From Gemmatimonadaceae bacterium (GTDB lineage Bacteria > Gemmatimonadota > Gemmatimonadetes > Gemmatimonadales > Gemmatimonadaceae), in contig JALOPN010000003.1 in the NCBI GenBank assembly GCA_025453875.1, forward strand, positions 1-46,031: 46,031 nt of DNA, read 5' to 3'. Positions 26,798-35,045 of this stretch are shown here, piece by piece (within the stretch, counting starts at the first letter, position 1; the number at the start of each line of letters is the position of its first letter). Made by a program: the position numbers and the translations under genes. The notes under the pieces are model-generated. The model was given only the letters and a program-made list of their open reading frames with translations. It did not search any database and was not told where the DNA came from.

Positions 26798-27646
26798 TCA
26801 AGCGGCCGGGAGGAAGGCCAGCGTGCCATCGGGAACGCGCCCGACGGCCACGAGTCGCCGGAAGAACTCGGTCAGTCCCGCGAGGTGCGGGTACGAGAGC
26901 CGGTAGTCCAGACCGGAAAGATAGTTCAGACAGCGGGCGGCCGGCACGCCGGTCGCCTCGGCGGCCTGCGCCGCCAGTGCAGGCAGATGCGCGAGCCCCC
27001 AGTCACGTGACGCGAGCAACGAGGCGTGCGCGCCCATGCTCTCGCGCAGCGGCGCGCGCCGCTGTGCGACCCACACCGCGAACACAAAGGGAAGTCCGGT
27101 CCACGCCTTCCACTCCGCACCGAGGTCGTACCGATACGGATAGGTCGTGCCCCACGCACCGCCCTGCTCGGCCGCGTCGTGCAGATGGAGCGCGGCATCG
27201 CCGATGACCAGACGCGCCTCGTGCGGCTCCTCGGGGAAGCGCGCGAGGTCGACGAGCTCGGCGTTGCCGGGCACGTAGTGCGGCTGCGCGCGCCACACAT
27301 TCGTGAACAACAGCTCGAGCAAGGCAACGCTGGTCATGCTGCTGCGACTCACCAGCACGCGCGCCCCGCCCAACTCGCTCGCCGGACGACGACTGAACAG
27401 CATCACGCTCTGCACCGGTCCATCGCACGTGATGGCGAGTTCCGGCAACAGCAGATAGCGCTGCGCATCGCGTGCGTACTCCACCGCCGACACCACGCTC
27501 AAGTCGAGGTCACCACGTGCCATGGCATCGTTGAGCACCGTCGGCACGCCATCCACGAGCGTCGCGTCGAGCGGCACGATCCCACGATCGATCGCCCCGT
27601 AGACCGGGTAGCAGTTGATGTACGGAATGCGACCGACGCGCAGCAC
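26798..27646 (-). CDS. mqnA: Chorismate dehydratase
   Basis: MqnA converts chorismate to 3-enolpyruvyl-benzoate, the first committed step of futalosine-type menaquinone synthesis. The 282 residues show RVGRIPYINCYPVYGAID at the start, VPTVLNDAMARGDLDLSVVSAVEYA, the SRSSMTSVALLELL segment, VIGDAALHLHD and LGAEWKAWTGLPFVFAVW, all typical of this periplasmic-binding-protein-like fold. The start is GTG with GAGG upstream, 11 bases after the mqnE stop. Confidence 0.94.
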   Translation of the reverse strand: MLRVGRIPYINCYPVYGAIDRGIVPLDATLVDGVPTVLNDAMARGDLDLSVVSAVEYARDAQRYLLLPELAITCDGPVQSVMLFSRRPASELGGARVLVSRSSMTSVALLELLFTNVWRAQPHYVPGNAELVDLARFPEEPHEARLVIGDAALHLHDAAEQGGAWGTTYPYRYDLGAEWKAWTGLPFVFAVWVAQRRAPLRESMGAHASLLASRDWGLAHLPALAAQAAEATGVPAARCLNYLSGLDYRLSYPHLAGLTEFFRRLVAVGRVPDGTLAFLPAA

Positions 27647-27657
27647 GCGATGCGACC

Positions 27658-28851
27658 TCAGGCGGTGGCGAGCGCCGGCGGCGCGTCGGTCGGTGCGGGC
27701 TCACCCGTCCACGTCTCGAAGGTGCGCAGCACGCGATAGAACGAATCCCGTTCGGCCGGCACCTTGCCCGCGCCCTTGATGAGCTTGAGCAACGCGGACA
27801 GCGACATCCCCTGCGGTGTGGTGGCCCCAACCGCGTGGTAGATCTTCTCGCGCACCACGGTGCCTTCGATGTCGTTGACGCCGAAGTGCAGCGACGGCTG
27901 CGTCACGAACGGCGTCACCATGATCCAGTGCGACTTGATGTGCGCGATGTTGTCGAGGAACAGCCGCCCCACGGCGAGATTGCGCAGGTCGTCGAAGCCG
28001 GTGCTGCTCGTGCCACGACGTCCGAGGCGCTCGCCGAGCTCGTTGTCGTCCGGATGGTAGGCGAGCGGAATGTAGGCGAGGAAGCCACCGGTCTCGTCCT
28101 GCAGATCGCGCAGCATCGTGAGATGCGCCATGCGATCCTCGATGGTTTCGACGTGGCCGTAGAGCATCGTGCAGTTGGAGCGGATGCCGAGCTGATGCGC
28201 GGTGCGATGCACACCGATGTAGTCGGCCCCACCGAGCTTCTTGTCGGCGATCTCGTCGCGCACGGCTTCGCTGAACGTCTCGGCCCCACCACCCGGCATG
28301 GTGTCGAGCCCCGCCTCGCGCAGGGCGATGAGGACATCGGCCCACGACATCTTCTCGATGCGCGCGATGTGCGCGATCTCGACTGCGGTGAGGGCCTTGA
28401 TGTGCACGTGCGGCAGTTTTGCCTTGAGCGCGCGGAACATCTCCGTGTAGTACGCGAGGCCGGCCTGCATGTCGAGACCACCCACGATGTGGAACTCGCG
28501 TGTCAGTCCGCCCACCGCCTGCTCCGCTTCGGCCAGGACCTGATCGAGCGAATAGCGATACGCGCCGTCCTCCTTGGGCAGGCGCGCGTAGCCGCAGAAG
28601 ACGCACGTCTTCCGCAGCACGCAGATGTTGGTGGGATTGATGTGCTGATTCGCGGCGAAGGTGACCACGTCACCATGTCGCGCACGGTTGGCCGCGTCGG
28701 CCATTGCACCGACGCCGAGCAGGTCGGGCGAACGAAAGAGCGTGGCGCCGTCGGCCTCGGTCAGCCGCTCACCGCGCTGCAGTTTCTCCCCGATGGGGCG
28801 CAGCGCGGGATCACGAAGACGCGAAAGGTCGAACTCGACGGGCAGCGGCAT
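27658..28851 (-). CDS. mqnE: Aminofutalosine synthase
   Basis: MqnE is the radical-SAM enzyme that joins 3-enolpyruvyl-benzoate to the adenosyl radical of SAM. The chosen ATG at 28851 has an AGGAG eight bases upstream; the frame's first 36 codons before it are not used. The protein has 397 residues. The cluster-binding site reads NPTNICVLRKTCVFCGYARLP, giving CX5CX2C rather than the CX3CX2C I expect. EFHIVGGLDMQ, DTMPGGGAETF, TMLYGHVET and HFGVNDIEGTVV complete the family pattern. It heads the mqnE-mqnA-mqnC run; the other futalosine genes (mqnB, mqnD) are not in the window. Confidence 0.92.
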   Translation of the reverse strand: MPLPVEFDLSRLRDPALRPIGEKLQRGERLTEADGATLFRSPDLLGVGAMADAANRARHGDVVTFAANQHINPTNICVLRKTCVFCGYARLPKEDGAYRYSLDQVLAEAEQAVGGLTREFHIVGGLDMQAGLAYYTEMFRALKAKLPHVHIKALTAVEIAHIARIEKMSWADVLIALREAGLDTMPGGGAETFSEAVRDEIADKKLGGADYIGVHRTAHQLGIRSNCTMLYGHVETIEDRMAHLTMLRDLQDETGGFLAYIPLAYHPDDNELGERLGRRGTSSTGFDDLRNLAVGRLFLDNIAHIKSHWIMVTPFVTQPSLHFGVNDIEGTVVREKIYHAVGATTPQGMSLSALLKLIKGAGKVPAERDSFYRVLRTFETWTGEPAPTDAPPALATA

Positions 28852-28915
28852 GGCAGACTCCTGGAAACCGGGCACCACGGCCAATCCGTGGCACCCGCAT
28901 GGGCCCCTGCGTCCG

Positions 28916-30157
28916 TCAGTCGTGCCAGCGGCGCAGGGCGAGCGTCGCGTTGTGCCCACCGAACCCGGAGCTGTTGCTGATCACGACTTCGATCTCCCGG
29001 CGCGTGGGCGCATTAGGAGAATAGTCGAGATCGCATTCCGGATCCGGGGTTTCGTAGTTGATCGTGGGCGGCACGATCTGGTCGCGGATCGCGAGCGTGG
29101 ACGCCACGAACTCGACCCCCGCCGTGGCGCCCAGCATGTGGCCGTGGCACGACTTGGTCGAGCTCACGGTGAGGCGATCGGCATGGTCGCCGAAGACCGC
29201 GCGAATGCCCCGCGATTCATTGGGGTCGTTGAGCGGCGTGGAGGTGCCGTGCGCGTTGATGTACTGCACGTCGCTCGGTGCCACCCCGCCGTCCTCGAGC
29301 GCGCGCCGCATCGCGCGCTGCAACCCCTCGTGGTTCTCGGGCTGGCCGGTGAGGTGATAGGCGTCGCCGGTGGCGCCGTAGCCGATCACTTCAGCGTAGA
29401 TGTGCGCCCCGCGGCGCCGCGCGTGCTCCAGCTCTTCGAGCACGACCACGCCCGCCCCTTCACCGAGCACGAAGCCGTCGCGGTTTGCGTCGAAGGGACG
29501 CGACGCCGTCGCCGGATCGTCGTTGCGCGTGGACAGCGCGGTCATGTTCGCAAAGCCACCCACCGCCATCGGGGTGACGGCGGCTTCCGAGCCGCCGGTG
29601 ATCATGACATCGGCGTCGCCGTATTGAATGGCGCGGAACGCGGCACCAATCGCGTGTGCGCCGGTCGCGCACGCCGACACGGTGGCGTAGTTCGGACCGC
29701 GCGCATTGTACCGCATGGACACGACGCCGGCCGCGATATCGGAGATGAACATCGGCACGAAGAACGCCGAGATGCGCTTGGGCCCGTGCGTGCGCAGCAC
29801 GTCGTGCTGCTCTTCGAACGTGCCGATCCCGCCGATGCCCGAGCCGATGATGACGCCGGTGCGGTCGGGATCGTAGCCGCCGCCCTCGAGGCCGGCGTCG
29901 GACATCGCCTGCACGGACGCCGCCATCGCAAACTGCGTGTACCGATCGGACCGCTTCGCTTCCTTGCGATCCATGGCCACCTGCGGGTCGAACTGCTTGA
30001 CCTCGCAGGCAAAACGGACGGCGAACCCGCTCGCGTCGAACAGCGTGATCGGGGCCGCGCCCGAGACGCCCGCGAGCAGGTGCTGCCAGGTCGTCGCGAC
30101 ATCATTCCCGACGGCCGTGAGGGCGCCCAGGCCCGTCACGACGACCCGGCGCCGCAT
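28916..30157 (-). CDS. fabF: Beta-ketoacyl-ACP synthase II
   Basis: FabF elongates acyl-ACP with malonyl-ACP. From ATG at 30157 (TGATG overlap with acpP) it has 413 residues, the standard length. The catalytic Cys163 is in SACATGAHAIG, His303 in NAHGTSTPLND, and Lys335 with His340 in STKSCHGHMLGA. The C-terminus NSSGFGGHNATLALRRW is typical. It closes the fatty-acid synthesis cluster. If fabH here is truly defective, this enzyme cannot simply replace its acetyl-CoA priming role. Confidence 0.97.
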   Translation of the reverse strand: MRRRVVVTGLGALTAVGNDVATTWQHLLAGVSGAAPITLFDASGFAVRFACEVKQFDPQVAMDRKEAKRSDRYTQFAMAASVQAMSDAGLEGGGYDPDRTGVIIGSGIGGIGTFEEQHDVLRTHGPKRISAFFVPMFISDIAAGVVSMRYNARGPNYATVSACATGAHAIGAAFRAIQYGDADVMITGGSEAAVTPMAVGGFANMTALSTRNDDPATASRPFDANRDGFVLGEGAGVVVLEELEHARRRGAHIYAEVIGYGATGDAYHLTGQPENHEGLQRAMRRALEDGGVAPSDVQYINAHGTSTPLNDPNESRGIRAVFGDHADRLTVSSTKSCHGHMLGATAGVEFVASTLAIRDQIVPPTINYETPDPECDLDYSPNAPTRREIEVVISNSSGFGGHNATLALRRWHD

Positions 30158-30396
30158 CAGCCGGCGACCTTCGCCTCGAGGTACGCGATCGCGTCGCCCA
30201 CCGTGCGAAGCTTCTCGGCATCCTCGTCGGGAATGTCGATGTTGAACTCCTTCTCGAACTCCATCACGAGCTCGACGATGTCGAGCGAATCCGCGCCCAG
30301 GTCCTCGATGAAGCTGGCCTCGGGGGTGAGCTTTTCGCGCTCCACACCGAGTTCCTTCTCGATGATGTCCTTGATCTTCGCTTCGTGCTCCGCCAT
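30157..30396 (-). CDS. acpP: Acyl carrier protein
   Basis: The 79-residue acidic protein carries growing acyl chains on 4'-phosphopantetheine bound to Ser37 in the motif [12 protein letters not shown]. It starts at ATG 30396 with GAGGAA nine bases upstream, a clear ribosome binding site that fits its high expression. The order fabG-acpP-fabF is canonical. An 86-bp gap with a hairpin separates it from fabG, larger than other gaps of this cluster. Its stop overlaps the fabF start. Confidence 0.98.
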   Translation of the reverse strand: MAEHEAKIKDIIEKELGVEREKLTPEASFIEDLGADSLDIVELVMEFEKEFNIDIPDEDAEKLRTVGDAIAYLEAKVAG

Positions 30397-30446
30397 GGGA
30401 ACGGTTCCTCGTGAATGTGACTGAAAGGTGAAGCCGGAAAAGTAGT

Positions 30447-30464
30447 CTCGGAGGGGCCTCCGAG
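30447..30464 (-). terminator. Hairpin in the fabG-acpP gap (attenuator, processing or terminator candidate)
   Basis: CTCGGAGG (30447-30454) and CCTCCGAG (30457-30464) form a perfect 8-bp stem around two bases. On the minus strand it is followed within ten bases by a short TTTT. It lies 18 bases after the fabG stop and about 50 bases before acpP. It may partly end transcription or protect the 5' end of an acpP message, as acpP is usually made in excess over its neighbours. Confidence 0.45.
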
Positions 30465-30482
30465 GGAGGGTCGTGTCGCGTC

Positions 30483-31232
30483 TCACATCGCCAGGCCACC
30501 GTCCACCACGAACACCTGCCCCGTGATGTACGACGCCTGATCGGACGCGAGGAACGTGACCATCGCCGCGATGTCGGCGGGCGTACCCAGCCGCTCCAGC
30601 GGGATGCTCGACGACAGCGCGGCCTTGGCCTCGGCCGGCATCGCTGCGGTCATGTCGGTGTCGATGTAGCCCGGGGCCACCACATTCGCGCAGACGCCGC
30701 GCGATCCCAGCTCCCGGGCCAGTGACTTCGTGAGCCCGATCAACCCGGCCTTGCTCGCCGCGTAGTTGACCTGCCCCTTGTTGCCCATGATGCCCACCAC
30801 GCTGGCGAGATTGATCACCCGCCCCGCGCGACGCTTCATCATGCCGCGACTCGCCGCGCGACAGGTCGCGAAGGCGCCGCGGAGATTCGCATCGATGACG
30901 GTGTCCCAATCCTCGTCCTTCAGACGCATGATCAGGTTGTCACGCGTCAGGCCGGCGTTGTTCACGAGCACATCGAGTGAACCAAAGTCCTTCTCGACCG
31001 CCTCGACCAGCGCCGAACACTGCGCGATCTCACCGACGTCGCACGCGTAGCCGCGCGCCGTCACGCCATGCGCGGCCGCGATCTCGGCCGCGACCGCGTC
31101 GGCTCGTCCCTGATCGCGTCCGGTCACCGCGACCGACGCACCAGCGGCAGCCAGTGACTCGGCGATCGCGCGACCGATGCCGCGTGTCGAGCCCGTGACG
31201 AGCGCGACGCGCCCGTGCAGGTCAATGCGCAT
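30483..31232 (-). CDS. fabG: 3-oxoacyl-ACP reductase
   Basis: FabG reduces beta-ketoacyl-ACP with NADPH. The 249 residues form a short-chain dehydrogenase: cofactor loop [12 protein letters not shown] (about 13-24), NNAG at 91-94, and the catalytic residues S144, Y157 and K161 in the segment from NLAS to YAASK. The C-terminus [16 protein letters not shown] is typical of the family. Its start overlaps the end of fabD by 11 bases, so translation is coupled. Confidence 0.97.
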   Translation of the reverse strand: MRIDLHGRVALVTGSTRGIGRAIAESLAAAGASVAVTGRDQGRADAVAAEIAAAHGVTARGYACDVGEIAQCSALVEAVEKDFGSLDVLVNNAGLTRDNLIMRLKDEDWDTVIDANLRGAFATCRAASRGMMKRRAGRVINLASVVGIMGNKGQVNYAASKAGLIGLTKSLARELGSRGVCANVVAPGYIDTDMTAAMPAEAKAALSSSIPLERLGTPADIAAMVTFLASDQASYITGQVFVVDGGLAM

Positions 31233-32181
31233 GTGCGGTCTCCGTGTGCAGCAGTTCGAGGAGCTTCTCGATGTCGGTGAGCGTGCCGGCCGTCATGGTG
31301 CGCACGTCGGGCGCGATGCGCCGCGCGAGCCCGGAGAGGACGCTGCCTGTCCCCAGCTCGATGTAGAGCGCCGTCGGGAAGGCCGCCACGAGGTTGCGCA
31401 TGACGAGTGTCCAATGCACCGGTGCGGTCAGCTGCTGTACGAGCAACGGACGCGCCGCCGCGGCCCGCGTGATCGCGGAGCCATCGACGTTCGCGAACAC
31501 CGGCACACGCGGATCGCGCAGCGCCGCCGCCTCGAGCGCCGCATCGAGGCCACCCGCCGCCGGCGCCATGAGCGGCGAGTGAAACGCGCCGCTCACGGGC
31601 AGGGGAAGACACCGCTTCGCGCCCGCCGCCTTGGCCAGTTCCATCGCGCGCTCCACACCGGCCGTTTCTCCCGAAATCACGACCTGCTCGGGGCTGTTGT
31701 AGTTGGCGGGCACCACGAGTCCGGCCTCGGCGCTCGCCTGCGCGCAGATCGTCTCGATGGGCGTGGTCAGCGTGCCGACGATGGCGCTCATCGCCCCCGG
31801 ACGCGACGTGCCCGTCTCGTACATGAGTTGCCCGCGACGCCGCACGATGCGCGCGGCATCGGGCAACTCGAGCGCACCGGCGACATGATAGGCGGAGAAC
31901 TCACCCAGCGAATGCCCCGCGGCCGCACGCACGTGCGGCGTGAGCACATCCGCGAGCATGGCCCAGGCGGCGGCGCTGTGCGCGAGCAGTGCGGGCTGGG
32001 CGTTGTGCGTGCGGCGCAGTTCGTCGTCGGGTCCCTCGAAGGCGAGCGCACTGATCGCGGTGCCGATGGCCGTATCGACGGTCTCGAACGCCGTGCGCGC
32101 CGCAGCGGACGCCTCGAACAGATCGCGACCCATGCCGACCTTCTGCGAGCCCTGTCCGGGCAGGAGGAGGACGATATCCAT
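31222..32181 (-). CDS. fabD: Malonyl-CoA:ACP transacylase
   Basis: FabD moves malonyl from CoA to ACP. The 319 residues begin VLLLPGQGSQKVGMG. The nucleophile Ser91 is in AAGHSLGEFSAY, an Arg in the QLMYETGTSRPGAMSAIVG region binds malonate, and His201 is in SGAFHSPLM. ELGTGSVLSGLARR near the end is also conserved. It starts 35 bases after the fabH reading frame ends. Confidence 0.96.
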   Translation of the reverse strand: MDIVLLLPGQGSQKVGMGRDLFEASAAARTAFETVDTAIGTAISALAFEGPDDELRRTHNAQPALLAHSAAAWAMLADVLTPHVRAAAGHSLGEFSAYHVAGALELPDAARIVRRRGQLMYETGTSRPGAMSAIVGTLTTPIETICAQASAEAGLVVPANYNSPEQVVISGETAGVERAMELAKAAGAKRCLPLPVSGAFHSPLMAPAAGGLDAALEAAALRDPRVPVFANVDGSAITRAAAARPLLVQQLTAPVHWTLVMRNLVAAFPTALYIELGTGSVLSGLARRIAPDVRTMTAGTLTDIEKLLELLHTETAHAH

Positions 32182-32216
32182 GTTGGCGAACGAAGGTGGT
32201 GGAGGATGGCGTGCGC

Positions 32217-33169
32217 TCAGACGCGCACGACCATCGAGCCCCAGGTGAAGCCGGCGCCGAACGCGGCGAAGAGCACGAGTGAGCCGTCGGGCACCCGTCC
32301 CTGACGGCGCGCATCGGCGAGGGCAATCGGAATGGACGCGGCCGACGTGTTGCCGAAGCGGTCGACGTTGACGAACACCTTCTCCATCGGCAGACCTGCG
32401 TGCTTCGCAGTCGCTTCGATGATGCGCGTGTTCGCCTGATGCGGAATCATGATGTCCACATCGGACGGTGTGAGCTTGGCCTGATCGAGTGCGCGATCGA
32501 CGGCATCGGCCATGGAGCGCACCGCGTGCTTGAACACTTCACGTCCTTCCATGCGCACGAACTGACGGCGCTCGGCGCTGACCTTCTCACTGAACGGTTC
32601 CGCGACGCCGCCGGCGGGACGCCACAGCAGATCGAACAGATTGCCGTCGCTGCGCCCGTAGCTCGACAGGATGCCGCGCTCTCGCGACTCGGCGCGCGGC
32701 AAGGTGCGTACGTGGCGAATGATGGTGGCGCCCGCGCCGTCACCGAACAGCACACACGTGTTGCGATCGGTCCAGTCGACGATGGTGCTCAGCACTTCCG
32801 CACCAATGACGAGGACCGTTTCGGCCATGCCGGTCGCGATCATCCCTTCGGCCACCTGTGCGCTGTACAGCCAGCCGCTGCAGGCGGCCCCGAGATCGAA
32901 GGCCATCGCGCGGCCGGCGCCGAGCGCGGCCTGCACTTCCACGGCCGTTGCCGGCAGCAGGTGATCCGGCGTGGCGGTGCCGAGCACTTGGTGGACAACA
33001 CGGTCAGCGTTTCGTCCGGATCGGACACATAGCGCTGCCCGATGCCCGTGCGATCACGGATCCAGGCGTCGTTCGTATCGAGTCCCTGCTTCGCGAGATC
33101 GTCGTTGGTGACGGCGCGCCGCGGCACGGCGTAGCCCGTCCCGGCGATGTAGGCGATCGGTCGCTTCAT
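32217..33169 (-). pseudogene. fabH: Beta-ketoacyl-ACP synthase III, disrupted by deletion plus frameshift
   Basis: FabH starts fatty acid synthesis from acetyl-CoA. The N-terminal part reads in one frame from ATG 33169 (ATGA overlap with plsX) to Lys61 in ETLTVLSTK at 32987, then runs into meaningless sequence. The C-terminal part reads in another frame from GTG 32987 (VLGTATPDHLLPATA) to 32217, with the triad intact: Cys in GAACSGW, His in PHQANTRI and Asn in FGNTSAAS. Against E. coli FabH about 19 residues are missing exactly at the switch, so the simplest event is one deletion of 3n+1 bases (about 58). It could be a real lesion or an assembly error. Confidence 0.85.
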
Positions 33170-34203
33170 GCGGTTGCTCCATGCTCCGAGCTGGGCACCG
33201 ACTCGGCGAGTCGACGACGAATGTGCGCCGTCATGTCGGACTCGTACGCGCGTCGGGCCACGCGAATGGCGTTCTTGATGGCCGTCGGCGAGCTCTTGCC
33301 GTGCGAGATGATGCTCACGCCGTTGACGCCGAGCAGTGGCGCGCCACCGTATTCGTCGGCGTCGAGTTCGGACAGCGATCGACGCAGCGCATCGCGATCC
33401 AGGCCGGCGCGCTTGGCGACGAGTCCGATGAGCGTGGGCGCCAACGCCTCGTAGAACTTGAGGAGTACGTTGCCCGTGAAGCCGTCGCAGACGACGACAT
33501 CGATCGGGCCACGATCACACTGCCCTGTCGCGATGTCGCGCCCTTCGACGTTGCCGATGAAGTTGAGCCCCGCGTGCAGCAGGCGCTGATGCGCCTCCTT
33601 CACGACGGCGTTGCCCTTCTCCGGCTCTTCACCGATGGACAGCAGGCCGATGGCCGGGTTCTCGCGACCGAGCAGATCCTGCGCATAGGTCGCGCCGATG
33701 CGCGCGAACTGCACGAGCTCTTCGGGCGAACAATCGACGTTGGCGCCCGAATCGAGCACCAGCACCGACTGCGCGGCCGTGGGGAAGATCGTCCCGATGG
33801 CCGGGCGCGTCAGTCCGGGGTGCAACTTGAGCGCGACCAATGAGGCCGCCATCTGCGCGCCGGTGTTGCCGGCGGACACGAAGCCGTCGGCGAGGCCATC
33901 GGCGACACGACGCAACCCGACGACCATCGAGCTCTGTGGCTTGCCACGGAGCGCGACGGCGGGCTTGTCGGTCATGCTGATGACGTCCGGAGCTTCCACG
34001 ATGAGAAGGCGATCACGGACGTGCGCGAGCGGCGCCAGCTCACCGGCCAGCAGCTCCGCGAGCTGCTGTTCGATGACGGCGGTCTGACCGACCAGATGCA
34101 GTTCGAGGGGCGCCGGCAGCTCGCCCAGCGCGAGCAGCGCACCAGCCACGGGGGCCCGGGGAGCGAAGTCGCCCCCCATGGCATCCACGCAGATGCGAGC
34201 CAA
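33166..34203 (-). CDS. plsX: Phosphate acyltransferase
   Basis: PlsX makes acyl-phosphate from acyl-ACP for phospholipid synthesis with PlsY. The 345 residues start ARICVDAMGGDFAP and contain DKPAVALRGKPQSSM, FVSAGNTGAQMAASL, VLVLDSGANVDCSPEEL, GLLSIGEEPEKGN and VVCDGFTGNVLLKFYEA, all diagnostic. The start codon is TTG at 34203, supported by AGGAAG eight bases upstream and a 2-base gap from the rpmF stop. A rare start may hold its level below that of rpmF. Confidence 0.96.
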   Translation of the reverse strand: MARICVDAMGGDFAPRAPVAGALLALGELPAPLELHLVGQTAVIEQQLAELLAGELAPLAHVRDRLLIVEAPDVISMTDKPAVALRGKPQSSMVVGLRRVADGLADGFVSAGNTGAQMAASLVALKLHPGLTRPAIGTIFPTAAQSVLVLDSGANVDCSPEELVQFARIGATYAQDLLGRENPAIGLLSIGEEPEKGNAVVKEAHQRLLHAGLNFIGNVEGRDIATGQCDRGPIDVVVCDGFTGNVLLKFYEALAPTLIGLVAKRAGLDRDALRRSLSELDADEYGGAPLLGVNGVSIISHGKSSPTAIKNAIRVARRAYESDMTAHIRRRLAESVPSSEHGATA

Positions 34204-34205
34204 GC

Positions 34206-34388
34206 TCAGGCTTCCTGGCCGGCCACTCGCTGCTCACCCGCGTAGTAGCCACACTCGAGGCACACGCGGTGGGGACGCTTCATCGTGCCGCACTGCGGGC
34301 ACGTCTGGATCACGATCGCGGGCGCGATCTTGTGCGTGTTGCGCGCGCGCTTCTTGCGCTTCGATGTGCGGCGCTTCGGGACGGCCAT
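34206..34388 (-). CDS. rpmF: 50S ribosomal protein L32
   Basis: The 60-residue protein is basic at its N-terminus (AVPKRRTSKRKKRARNTHK) and carries a zinc ribbon with four cysteines: C30/C33 (CPQC) and C43/C46 (CLEC). This is the zinc-binding form of L32. ATG 34388 is preceded by AGGGG. The yceD-rpmF-plsX order is widely conserved and couples ribosome and membrane synthesis. Confidence 0.97.
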   Translation of the reverse strand: MAVPKRRTSKRKKRARNTHKIAPAIVIQTCPQCGTMKRPHRVCLECGYYAGEQRVAGQEA

Positions 34389-34425
34389 GGGAAACCCCTG
34401 AAAAAGTAGCGAAGAAAAAACGGCG

Positions 34426-34938
34426 TCAGTCGGTGACGTTGCGCGGGGTGCGCAGCGCCGCCCACCGGGCATCGGGAATCGCCTGCTCACAGCCACACGA
34501 TTCCACGTTGCGATCGGCACCGCAGGTCGGACACAAGCCCCGGCAGTCGTCACGACAGGTGACAAAACCGGGCACCGCCAGCAGCCACGCCTCACGGACG
34601 GCCGATCGGAGATCGATCGTGCGCGCGTTGGCGGCCAGCGGGTACACGTCGTCCTCGTCCGATTCGTCGAGCCCCGGCTCCGCGAACAGCGCCGACAGCT
34701 CGTCCGAGACGGCCGCAGTGACATCGGTCAGACACCGCCGACACGCCACCGTGGTCGCACCCGAGAGATGGCCGGAAAACCAGAACCGACCACCCCCCGC
34801 CGTCGAGAGCCGCCCCTCGACCGCCACACCATCGTGCGGACGCGAATCGGCAGATTCCCAGACGGCATCGTCGCTCGCCAGCACCCCCGACACCGGTTGT
34901 GCCTGCGCCTCGACGGCTCGAATGTCAAAGGACAGCAT
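34426..34938 (-). CDS. yceD: YceD family (DUF177) protein
   Basis: The 170 residues show the DUF177 pattern: a beta-rich N-terminus, VACRRCLTDVTAAVSDELSALF with a CxxC, an acidic stretch (DESDEDD), then IDLRSAVREAWLLAVP and the second Cys cluster CRDDCRGLCPTCGADRN. The two Cys clusters may bind a metal. YceD homologues lie next to rpmF and have been linked to 23S rRNA levels in plants and E. coli; the mechanism is not settled. It is the first gene of the yceD-rpmF-plsX-fab unit. The ATG has GGAGG only 17 bases upstream, an unusually long distance, within an inverted repeat. Confidence 0.9.
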   Translation of the reverse strand: MLSFDIRAVEAQAQPVSGVLASDDAVWESADSRPHDGVAVEGRLSTAGGGRFWFSGHLSGATTVACRRCLTDVTAAVSDELSALFAEPGLDESDEDDVYPLAANARTIDLRSAVREAWLLAVPGFVTCRDDCRGLCPTCGADRNVESCGCEQAIPDARWAALRTPRNVTD

Positions 34939-34954
34939 AGCCCGGAAACGTAGA

Positions 34955-34996
34955 GCCTCCGGAGGGCGGACACAAGGCCCGCGTCACTCCGGAGGC
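34955..34996 (-). repeat. Nested inverted repeat in front of yceD
   Basis: GCCTCCGGAG (34955-34964) and CTCCGGAGGC (34987-34996) are perfect 10-base inverted repeats separated by 22 bases. Each arm contains the palindrome CTCCGGAG, and GCGG and CCGC inside the loop can extend the pairing. In the minus-strand RNA the arm nearest yceD contains GGAGG, so the structure could hide the only Shine-Dalgarno-like sequence or act as a protein-binding or termination structure. Confidence 0.55.
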
Positions 34997-35014
34997 ACTC
35001 CGACAACTCGCTGC

Positions 35015-35039
35015 GACACCGGCAGTTAGCGCCGGTGTC
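35015..35039 (-). terminator. Hairpin following ndk, likely terminator
   Basis: GACACCGGC (35015-35023) and GCCGGTGTC (35031-35039) form a perfect 9-bp stem with a 7-base loop, 6 bases after the ndk stop codon. No T-run follows on the minus strand, so termination may be of the U-poor kind that seems usual in this GC-rich genome. It separates the ndk unit from yceD-rpmF-fab. Confidence 0.55.
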
Positions 35040-35045
35040 CGAGAC

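Noticed and set aside
32980-32995. Programmed ribosomal frameshift in fabH
   Set aside because: No slippery heptamer or downstream structure is seen, and about 19 conserved codons are absent at the site, which a frameshift could not restore.
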